Part shown: in pieces, positions 1-4,783 of the stretch
Layout of the letters: each line of letters starts with the position of its first letter
How positions within the stretch are numbered: the stretch's first letter is position 1
Assembly (NCBI GenBank): GCA_934636065.1
Contig: CAKTZW010000144.1
Location: 1-5,796, forward strand
Source of the DNA: an uncultured Labedella sp.
Lineage (GTDB): Bacteria; Actinomycetota; Actinomycetes; Actinomycetales; Microbacteriaceae
Length of the DNA: 5,796 nucleotides
Direction of reading: 5' to 3'
Notes under the pieces: generated by a model
Seen by the model: the letters and a program-made list of their open reading frames with translations, nothing else
What the model was told of the DNA's origin: nothing
Database searches by the model: none
Translations under genes and position numbers: made by a program

Positions 1-489
1 GAGTCGGTCGGCGACGGCGTGCGACGGGACGACGACGGCGTCGGCGTGCTTCCACGCACGCTTCAGCATGGCCTTGTGCCAGGAGACCGTCGCCGGGGTC
101 AGCGACTTGGGGTGGGTCCAGGCGAGGGTGTCGTGTACCGTGACGACGATCTGGGTGCCGTCGACCGCGGTGTCGTGCTTCACGAGGGGGGCGAGCAGGC
201 CCGGAGCGTGGATCATGCCGGTGGCGAGGGTCGGGGCGATGCCCAGTTGCCAGGCCGCCGCGAGCTCACGGCGGGGGAGCGTCGTGCGGTGCAGCTCGGC
301 GAGGCCCGGGAGCTCGGCCGCGAGGGCCTCGATCTTCTCGGGCGGGAGGGCCGACACGATGCCGTCGACCGTGCACCGGTCCGGGGCCGTCGCGACGAGG
401 CCGCGGGTGAGCTCGCGGGCGTAGCGCCCGACGCCGGTGGGGGTCGGAGTCGCGATCTGATCGACGACGACGCGCAGGACGACGTTCAC
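1..489 (-). CDS. GT-B glycosyltransferase, N-terminal part (3' end outside window)
   Basis: This minus-strand frame starts with GTG at 489-487 and stays open for 163 codons to the window edge, so only the N-terminal domain is visible. The product resembles GT4-type glycosyltransferases of actinobacterial surface-glycan clusters. Near the N-terminus is a PTGVGRYARELTRGL segment (about residues 17-31), the glycine-containing loop typical of the acceptor-side Rossmann domain. Later come MIHAPGLLAPL (92-102), VVTVHDTLAWTHP (115-127) and ADAVVVPSHAVADRL (149-163), the usual end of the N-terminal half. There is no signal peptide, so it should act in the cytoplasm or at the inner membrane face. The start is chosen because GTG overlaps the rmlD stop as GTGA, which implies translational coupling with the rhamnose gene. 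No strong Shine-Dalgarno is seen. The donor could be dTDP-rhamnose, but this is inferred from context only. Confidence 0.85.
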   Translation of the reverse strand, partial: MNVVLRVVVDQIATPTPTGVGRYARELTRGLVATAPDRCTVDGIVSALPPEKIEALAAELPGLAELHRTTLPRRELAAAWQLGIAPTLATGMIHAPGLLAPLVKHDTAVDGTQIVVTVHDTLAWTHPKSLTPATVSWHKAMLKRAWKHADAVVVPSHAVADRL

Positions 490-1364
490 GAGCGGTCCGC
501 CGATGGGGGGACGGGCGGGAGCGAGACCGCACCGGCCGCGACGGCGGCGTGCAGCGCCTCGCGCCAGTCCCGCATGGGCGGGAGGCCCGCCGCGGCCCAG
601 CGGTCGTGCCCGAGGACCGAGAAGGCGGGTCGCGGTGCCGGTCGGACGAAGGCGGAGCTGTCGGTCTCGAGCACGCGCTCCGGGTCGAGACCGAGCTCCT
701 CGAAGATCGCGCGGGTGAACCCGTGCCACGTCGTGCGGCCGGCGTTCGTGCCGTGGTAGACCCCGGCGGGAGCGTCGCCGTCGAGCAGCTCGACGATGCG
801 CGCGGCGAGGTCGGCCGTCCAGGTCGGCTGGCCCTCCTGGTCCGAGACGACCGAGACCGTCTCGTGCGTCGTCGACAGCCGCGCCATCGTGGCGGCGAAG
901 TTCGGACCGTGCTCGCCGTAGAGCCACGCCGTGCGGACGATGTAGGTGCCGTCCGGGTGCTCCGCGATCGCGGTCTCCTCGCCCAACGCCTTCGTCCGCC
1001 CGTAGGCGTTGAGGGGTGCGCGCGGCGTGTCCTCGGCGTACGGTTCCGTCGCGTCGCCGGGGAAAACGTAGTCCGTCGACACGGTCACGAGTCGTGCGCC
1101 CGTCTCCCGGGCGGCGATCGCGAGGTTCCGCGTCCCGGTGGCGTTGACAGCGAGCGCCTCGTCCTCGTGCGTCTCCGCGTCGTCGACCTTCGTGTACGCC
1201 GCGGCGTTGACGACGACGTCGTGACCGGCGACGGCCGCCCGGACCGCGTCGAGGTCGGTGATGTCGAGGTCGGAGCGTCCGAGGGCCGTCACCGCGCGAC
1301 CCGACAGCGTCTCCTGCAGATCGGTGCCGAGCATGCCGTTCGCGCCGGTGATGAGGTATCGCAT
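486..1364 (-). CDS. rmlD: dTDP-4-dehydrorhamnose reductase RmlD
   Basis: The 292-residue product has the normal length for RmlD, the NADPH-dependent reductase that converts dTDP-4-keto-L-rhamnose to dTDP-L-rhamnose, the last step of the pathway, in the cytoplasm. The extended-SDR signature is complete. The nucleotide-binding GANGMLG loop is at residues 7-13, VVNAAAYTKVDDAE at 51-64, STDYVF at 96-101, and the catalytic Tyr/Lys pair Y121-xxx-K125 in NAYGRTKALGEE. RTAWLYG (144-150) and a C-terminal RPAPRPAFSVLG stretch (241-252) are also typical. The ATG at 1364-1362 is chosen because MRYLITGANG is the canonical N-terminus and AAGGAG (1369-1374) sits 4 nt upstream. The frame is open to 1931, but that extension lacks family character and overlaps the CAP gene. 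The stop overlaps the GTG of the downstream glycosyltransferase by 4 bp. It lies 89 bp downstream of the CAP gene on the same strand and may have its own promoter. Confidence 0.96.
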   Translation of the reverse strand: MRYLITGANGMLGTDLQETLSGRAVTALGRSDLDITDLDAVRAAVAGHDVVVNAAAYTKVDDAETHEDEALAVNATGTRNLAIAARETGARLVTVSTDYVFPGDATEPYAEDTPRAPLNAYGRTKALGEETAIAEHPDGTYIVRTAWLYGEHGPNFAATMARLSTTHETVSVVSDQEGQPTWTADLAARIVELLDGDAPAGVYHGTNAGRTTWHGFTRAIFEELGLDPERVLETDSSAFVRPAPRPAFSVLGHDRWAAAGLPPMRDWREALHAAVAAGAVSLPPVPPSADRS

Positions 1365-1368
1365 CCTG

Positions 1369-1374
1369 CTCCTT
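1369..1374 (-). promoter_or_regulatory. rmlD Shine-Dalgarno (AAGGAG)
   Basis: The minus strand reads AAGGAG followed by CAGG and the rmlD ATG, a spacing of 4 nt, slightly short but usable. It decides the start at 1364 over the far-upstream open frame, which has no such site. The site lies immediately beside the foot of the hairpin at 1376-1407. Confidence 0.75.
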
Positions 1375-1375
1375 C

Positions 1376-1407
1376 GGTGGGCCCCGTCGATTCTACGGGG
1401 GTCCACC
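1376..1407 (-). terminator. Hairpin between the CAP gene and rmlD (terminator or 5' leader structure)
   Basis: The outer arm GGTGGG (1376-1381) pairs with TCCACC (1402-1407, one G-U). After a single bulged G at 1401, the inner arm CCCCGT (1382-1387) pairs with ACGGGG (1395-1400). The loop is seven bases (1388-1394). That makes about 12 base pairs, mostly G-C. It is 46 nt past the CAP stop and ends one base before the rmlD Shine-Dalgarno. No T-run follows it on either strand, so it is not a classical intrinsic terminator. It could be a T-less actinobacterial terminator for the CAP gene, a leader structure that limits access to the rmlD ribosome site, or simply a consequence of the promoter-like sequence in the loop. 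Confidence 0.4.
1390..1395 (-). promoter_or_regulatory. Possible rmlD promoter -10 element (TAGAAT)
   Basis: The minus strand reads TAGAAT, close to the TANNNT/TATAAT consensus, 25 nt before the rmlD ATG. Transcription would start about 18 nt upstream of the ATG, leaving the Shine-Dalgarno in a short leader. The hexamer at 17-nt spacing (1413-1418 complement, CGGGTT) does not resemble TTGACA. A 13-nt imperfect palindrome (1411-1423) covers the -35 area. An independent promoter would separate rmlD from the CAP gene, but the evidence is only this hexamer. Confidence 0.35.
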
Positions 1408-1453
1408 GGCGGAACCCGTTTCCGAGCGCGGCGCCGGCGCGCGCCGAACTCGA

Positions 1454-2188
1454 TCAGTAGCGGATGGCCGCCGATGGCGCGGACGCCCGCGTCGACGTGC
1501 GGAAACCGGTCTTGCTCCCGGACACCGTCACCGTGATCCTCTTGCCGATGAGCGATTGCGTCAGCTTGAGGTCGTCCCCGGTGGCGCCCGCGATCACCTG
1601 ACCGTTCGCGCGCCAGGTGTAGCGGTACGAGATGGTCCCGGGGCCCCACTTGGGCATCGACACCCACAGGCTGTAGCCGGCGCGCGTCGTGCCCTTGAGC
1701 GTGGGCGTGCTCGCCTGGACCCACGGATAGGCGGCGAAGATCTGCACCCAGTAGTTGCCGTCGGGGGAGTAGCCGACCCCGATGTGCGAATACCGCGAGT
1801 CGAGGATGTTCCGGCGGTGGCCCTCCGAGTTCATCCACGCCGACACGACCGCGCTCGACGAGGTGTACCCGTAGGCGATGTTCTCGCCGCAGCAGAGCGT
1901 GTAGCCCTTCGTGGCGCGGGACTGACGCCACGTGTTCGAGCTGTGGGCGAAGTTGCCGGTCGAGGCCATGCGGGCGGCGAGCTCGTTCGCCGCCTTCTCG
2001 AGGTTCGGGTCGAGCTCGAGCGCGCGCAGTCCGGCCTTCGTGCGCTCCGCGTTGGTCTGATTCCGGACGTTGGTCGTCATGACGCCGGCCGAGGCCGACT
2101 CAGCGGGGACGAGCGTGAGCGCCGACCCGACGAGGACGGCGGCCGCGAGCGTCGCGGCGAGGCGGGAGAGGGGGGTAGCGAGTCGCAT
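1454..2188 (-). CDS. Secreted CAP-domain (SCP/PR1/YkwD-like) protein with C-terminal Ig-like domain
   Basis: This is a 244-residue exported protein. Residues 1-34 form a Sec signal peptide: basic start, hydrophobic core AATLAAAVLVGSALTLV and cleavage probably after ASA (34). The CAP domain covers about residues 38-155, with NAERTKAGLRALELD (46-60), the conserved histidine in FAHSS (H82), the GEN glutamate (E102), and WMNSEGHRRNIL (118-129) with H124. From about 161 a single Ig-like module follows: TPTLKGTTRAG at its start, then the WRANGQVIAGATG and GKRITVTVSGSKTGF strands. Such modules recur in actinobacterial surface proteins. The only cysteines are the adjacent pair C99-C100 just before GEN. 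GGAG (2196-2199) lies 7 nt before the ATG. Bacterial CAP proteins have poorly defined activities, so an envelope role is inferred from export and from the polysaccharide genes beside it. No sortase motif or transmembrane anchor is present. Confidence 0.93.
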   Translation of the reverse strand: MRLATPLSRLAATLAAAVLVGSALTLVPAESASAGVMTTNVRNQTNAERTKAGLRALELDPNLEKAANELAARMASTGNFAHSSNTWRQSRATKGYTLCCGENIAYGYTSSSAVVSAWMNSEGHRRNILDSRYSHIGVGYSPDGNYWVQIFAAYPWVQASTPTLKGTTRAGYSLWVSMPKWGPGTISYRYTWRANGQVIAGATGDDLKLTQSLIGKRITVTVSGSKTGFRTSTRASAPSAAIRY

Positions 2189-2291
2189 CGACGTACTCCG
2201 ATCACAGGGGGGTCATGTGGCGGGATCGTGTCGGGTACGGATTCCTCCTTGGAGGGTAGGCACGCGTTCCGCTCGACCGCAACCTCGTCGC

Positions 2292-2309
2292 CCCGGTCCG
2301 CGGGCCGGG
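2292..2309. repeat. 18-nt near-perfect palindrome in the divergent region
   Basis: Nine base pairs can form across the centre between 2300 and 2301: CCCGGTCCG on the left against CGGGCCGGG on the right, with one T-G mismatch. Its centre is about 68 bp upstream of the rmlC start and 112 bp upstream of the CAP ATG, a location suited to a dimeric regulator acting on one or both genes. The sequence is entirely G/C-rich, so chance formation in such a genome is a real alternative. Confidence 0.35.
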
Positions 2310-2353
2310 ACGACGTCCGTCGAGGGTCGTTCGGAGGCGCCCGTCGCCCGGAT

Positions 2354-2362
2354 TGCTAGACT
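2354..2362 (+). promoter_or_regulatory. Extended -10 promoter of rmlC, leaderless
   Basis: The plus strand reads TGC followed by TAGACT, an extended -10 (TGN plus TANNNT hexamer at 2357-2362). The GTG of rmlC begins at 2369, only six bases after the hexamer, which is where transcription would start. No Shine-Dalgarno precedes the GTG. The in-frame TAG inside the -10 hexamer (2357-2359) excludes an upstream start. A -35 at 17-18 nt spacing is not recognisable, in keeping with an extended -10 promoter. Confidence 0.65.
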
Positions 2363-2368
2363 TTCCCG

Positions 2369-2977
2369 GTGCAGATCCGCGAACTGAAGATCCCCGACAG
2401 CTACGAGATCGTCCCCCGACAGTTCGGCGACGAGCGCGGCGTGTTCCTCGAGTGGTACAAGGCCGAGGCGCTCGAGCAGGCGACGGGGCGTTCGATCGCC
2501 CTCGCGCAGTCGAACACCTCCGTCTCGAAGCGCGGCACGGTCCGCGGCATCCACTTCGCGGACATCCCGCCGAGCCAGGCGAAGTACGTCACGGCGACGC
2601 ACGGCGCCGTGCTCGACTTCGTGATCGACATCCGCGTGGGCTCGCCGACCTTCGGCGAGTGGGACTCCGTCCTCCTCGACGACGTCGACCGCAAGGCGAT
2701 CTTCCTGTCCGAGGGGCTCGGGCACTGCTTCGTCGCGCTCACCGACGGCGCGACGGTGAGCTACCTCGTGACGGACGTCTACCGCCCGGAGCGGGAGCAC
2801 GGGATCGACCCTCTCGACGAACGGATCGGACTGCGCTTCCCCGACGAGGCCGGCGAGCTCCTGCTGTCCCCGAAGGACACGGACGCGCCGACGCTCGCCG
2901 AGGCGGAGACGGCCGGTATCCTGCCGACGTGGGAGGCCGCGCGGGCGTTCTACGACGGACTCAAGGCGGGGGAGTGA
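2369..2977 (+). CDS. rmlC: dTDP-4-dehydrorhamnose 3,5-epimerase RmlC
   Basis: The 202-residue product epimerises dTDP-4-keto-6-deoxy-D-glucose at C3 and C5, the third step to dTDP-L-rhamnose, as a soluble cupin-fold dimer. Family features in order are [11 protein letters not shown] (21-31), [16 protein letters not shown] (48-63) with the catalytic base H62, K72 in [23 protein letters not shown] (79-96), [14 protein letters not shown] (113-126), and [12 protein letters not shown] (130-141) with Y132 and Y138. LSPKD (166-170) supplies the conserved aspartate D170. Length and spacing match the family. The GTG start is forced by an in-frame TAG at 2357 and agrees with the family N-terminus. Translation is probably leaderless. 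It is the first gene of the plus-strand operon, followed after 4 bp by rmlA. Confidence 0.96.
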   Translation: MQIRELKIPDSYEIVPRQFGDERGVFLEWYKAEALEQATGRSIALAQSNTSVSKRGTVRGIHFADIPPSQAKYVTATHGAVLDFVIDIRVGSPTFGEWDSVLLDDVDRKAIFLSEGLGHCFVALTDGATVSYLVTDVYRPEREHGIDPLDERIGLRFPDEAGELLLSPKDTDAPTLAEAETAGILPTWEAARAFYDGLKAGE

Positions 2978-2981
2978 CGAG

Positions 2982-3845
2982 ATGAAGGGCATCATCCTCG
3001 CCGGGGGGTCGGGCACGCGGCTGTGGCCGATCACCAAGGGCATCTCGAAGCAGCTCATGCCGATCTACGACAAGCCGATGATCTACTACCCCCTGTCGAC
3101 CCTCATGATGGCCGGCATCAACGAGATCCTCATCATCACGACGCCCGAGTACAACGAGCAGTTCAAGGCGCTCTTCGGCGACGGGTCCGCTCTCGGCATC
3201 CGCCTCGAGTACGCCGTCCAGCCGTCTCCGGACGGGCTCGCGCAGGCCTTCATCATCGGTGAGGAGTTCATCGGCGATGACAGCGTCGCCCTCGTGCTCG
3301 GCGACAACATCTTCCACGGCACCGGACTGGGGTCCTCGCTCCGCGACAACACCGAGGTCGACGGCGCGACGATCTTCGCGTACCACGTCTCGAATCCGAC
3401 GGCCTACGGCGTCGTCGAGTTCGACGACGACTTCACGGCCGTCTCGATCGAGGAGAAGCCGGCGAAGCCCAAGAGCAACTATGCGGTCCCCGGCCTCTAC
3501 TTCTACGACAACGACGTCGTGTCGATCGCGAAGACCATCGAGCCGAGCGCCCGCGGCGAGCTCGAGATCTCGACGGTGAACGAGCGCTATCTCGACGCGG
3601 GCAAGCTGCACGTGCAGGTCCTCGACCGCGGCACGGCCTGGCTCGACACGGGGACCTTCGAGTCGATGATGCAGGCGTCGGAGTACGTGCGCGTGATCGA
3701 GGACCGCCAGGGCTTCAAGGTCGGGTGCATCGAGGAGATCGCCTGGCGCGCCGGCTGGATCGACGACGCGCAGCTCGCGGCCCTCGCCGAGCCGCTCGTG
3801 AAGAGCGGGTACGGCCGGTACCTGACGAGTCTGCTGAACGCATGA
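2982..3845 (+). CDS. rmlA: Glucose-1-phosphate thymidylyltransferase RmlA
   Basis: The 287-residue enzyme couples dTTP and glucose-1-phosphate to dTDP-glucose plus pyrophosphate, the first and usually feedback-controlled step of dTDP-rhamnose synthesis. The nucleotidyltransferase signature is intact: [11 protein letters not shown] (6-16), [18 protein letters not shown] (21-38) with K23, the [10 protein letters not shown] sugar-binding loop (80-89), LGDNIF (106-111) with the metal ligand D108, and AYGVVEF (141-147). [10 protein letters not shown] (156-165), GLYFYD (171-176), GELEI (192-196) and GTAWLDTGT (217-225) with D222 follow. The C-terminus [14 protein letters not shown] is typical of short-form RmlA. 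GGGGGAG at 2968-2974, inside the end of rmlC, is 7 nt before the ATG. The stop overlaps the next gene's start as ATGA. Some family members use TTP or UTP loosely, but the context argues for dTTP. Confidence 0.97.
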   Translation: MKGIILAGGSGTRLWPITKGISKQLMPIYDKPMIYYPLSTLMMAGINEILIITTPEYNEQFKALFGDGSALGIRLEYAVQPSPDGLAQAFIIGEEFIGDDSVALVLGDNIFHGTGLGSSLRDNTEVDGATIFAYHVSNPTAYGVVEFDDDFTAVSIEEKPAKPKSNYAVPGLYFYDNDVVSIAKTIEPSARGELEISTVNERYLDAGKLHVQVLDRGTAWLDTGTFESMMQASEYVRVIEDRQGFKVGCIEEIAWRAGWIDDAQLAALAEPLVKSGYGRYLTSLLNA

Positions 3846-4783
3846 AGGTCTTCGTCCAGATCCCCTGCCTCAACGAGGAGGAGACCCTCCCCCTCGTGCT
3901 CGCGACCATCCCGCGCGAGATCCCCGGGGTGGAATCCGTCGAGATCCTCGTGATCGACGACGGCTCGAGCGACCGCACGGTCGAGGTCGCCCAGCGGCTC
4001 GGCGTCACCCACTTCGTGCGCCACTCCCGCAACATGGGACTCGCCCGGTCCTTCCGCGACGGCGTCGACTACGCGCTCAAGCACGGCGCCGACATCGTCG
4101 TGAACACGGACGGCGACAACCAGTACCCGCAGGACCGCATCGGCGACCTCGTCCAGCCGATCCTGCACGGCGAGGCGGACATCGTCATCGCCGACCGCCA
4201 GACGGCCACGATCGAGCACTTCTCGCCGTTCAAGAAGTTCATGCAGCGCGTGGGCAGCGGCGTCGTGAACTACGCCGCCAGCACCGAGCTCCCGGACGCC
4301 GCGAGCGGCTTCCGCGCCTACTCGCGTCAGTCTCTCTACCGCCTCAACATCGTGACGCAGTTCAGCTACTGCATGGAGACGATCATCCAGGCGGGCAACA
4401 AGCGCCTCCGGATCGCGAGCATCCCGGTGCGGACGAACCCGAAGACGCGCGAGTCGCGGCTGTTCAAGAACATCTGGCAGCACATGGCCCAGTCGGGCGG
4501 CGCGATCATCCGCAGCTACCTCATGTTCAAGCCGCACGTGATCTTCACGATCCTCGGGCTGTTCCTCCTCGCTGTCGGACTCTTCCCGTTCGTCCGGTTC
4601 AGCATCTTCTGGTTGCAGGGGACCGAGGGCGGCCACGTCCAGTCCCTCGTCTTCGGAACGGCCTTCCTCGTCGGGTCCCTGCTGTCCTTCGCGCTCGGCG
4701 TCATCTCCGACCTCCTGAGAACGAACCGGATCCTGCTCGAGGAGCAGCTGGAACGGATCAAGGAGATGCAGTATCGCCGCTGA
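3842..4783 (+). CDS. Membrane-anchored GT2 family glycosyltransferase (DPM1/GtrB-like)
   Basis: The 313-residue protein has an N-terminal GT-A domain and a C-terminal membrane part. The first strand is [13 protein letters not shown] (5-17), followed by [12 protein letters not shown] (35-46) for nucleotide binding, the metal-binding DGD (90-92) in NTDGDNQYP, and [13 protein letters not shown] (150-162) as the catalytic-loop region. Hydrophobic stretches at about 232-258 and 266-289 should form two or three membrane helices, and the tail [16 protein letters not shown] is a charged cytoplasmic helix. This layout is that of polyprenyl-phosphate glycosyltransferases, which load a sugar onto a lipid carrier at the inner membrane face; the actual donor is unknown. 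The ATG at 3842 is chosen because [13 protein letters not shown] is the family N-terminus and it overlaps the rmlA stop (ATGA). The frame is open back to 3725, but the extra 39 residues are arginine-rich and lie inside rmlA. Confidence 0.92.
   Translation: MKVFVQIPCLNEEETLPLVLATIPREIPGVESVEILVIDDGSSDRTVEVAQRLGVTHFVRHSRNMGLARSFRDGVDYALKHGADIVVNTDGDNQYPQDRIGDLVQPILHGEADIVIADRQTATIEHFSPFKKFMQRVGSGVVNYAASTELPDAASGFRAYSRQSLYRLNIVTQFSYCMETIIQAGNKRLRIASIPVRTNPKTRESRLFKNIWQHMAQSGGAIIRSYLMFKPHVIFTILGLFLLAVGLFPFVRFSIFWLQGTEGGHVQSLVFGTAFLVGSLLSFALGVISDLLRTNRILLEEQLERIKEMQYRR
4760..4765 (+). promoter_or_regulatory. Shine-Dalgarno AAGGAG before the ATC start of the last glycosyltransferase
   Basis: AAGGAG lies inside the end of the GT2 gene, 7 nt before the ATC at 4773-4775. 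This is an ideal position for initiation at that codon. An ATG at 4766 follows immediately, but it is in the GT2 frame and would give only MQYRR before the stop, at a spacing of zero, so it is not served by this site. Confidence 0.5.

Larger units (their letters stand above)
2189..2368. promoter_or_regulatory. Divergent intergenic control region (CAP gene / rmlC)
   Basis: This 180-bp stretch separates the two arms and must hold the promoters of both. On the plus side an extended -10 sits right at the rmlC start (separate entry). For the CAP gene, a weak candidate on the minus strand is TTGCGG (2277-2282) with 18-nt spacing to TACCCT (2253-2258), which would give a leader of roughly 55-60 nt; I hold this at low confidence. 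Three inverted repeats are visible: CCTCC-TT-GGAGG (2244-2255), an 18-nt near-palindrome (2292-2309, separate entry) and CGACG-TC-CGTCG (2311-2322). The minus strand also shows a perfect AAGGAGG (complement of 2243-2249) with no start codon at proper spacing. No gene is supported here. Confidence 0.6.

Noticed and set aside
549..1460. 303-codon open frame on the plus strand opposite rmlD
   Set aside because: It is an antisense shadow caused by high GC at third positions; low-complexity Arg/Val/Asp protein with no recognisable domain.
1365..1931. Open extension of the rmlD frame upstream to 1931 (189 extra codons)
   Set aside because: It overlaps the CAP coding region in another frame, is rich in Arg/His/Val without family features, and the canonical RmlD N-terminus with a Shine-Dalgarno begins at 1364.
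2353..2985. Open frame overlapping rmlC in another plus-strand frame
   Set aside because: It is rich in Arg/Pro and lacks any family feature; the rmlC frame carries all RmlC active-site residues.
2213..3058. 281-codon minus-strand open frame opposite rmlC
   Set aside because: It is antisense to a confident rmlC and rich in Arg/Val/Glu, as expected for the complement of a GC-rich gene. It also spans the divergent promoter region.
3725..3841. N-terminal extension of the GT2 frame starting at 3725
   Set aside because: The 39 residues are arginine-rich, lie inside rmlA, and precede the standard GT2 N-terminus [13 protein letters not shown]; the ATGA overlap at 3842 is the normal operon junction.
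3587..4636. 349-codon minus-strand open frame opposite rmlA and GT2
   Set aside because: It is antisense to two confident enzymes, with composition typical of a GC-rich shadow and no domain.
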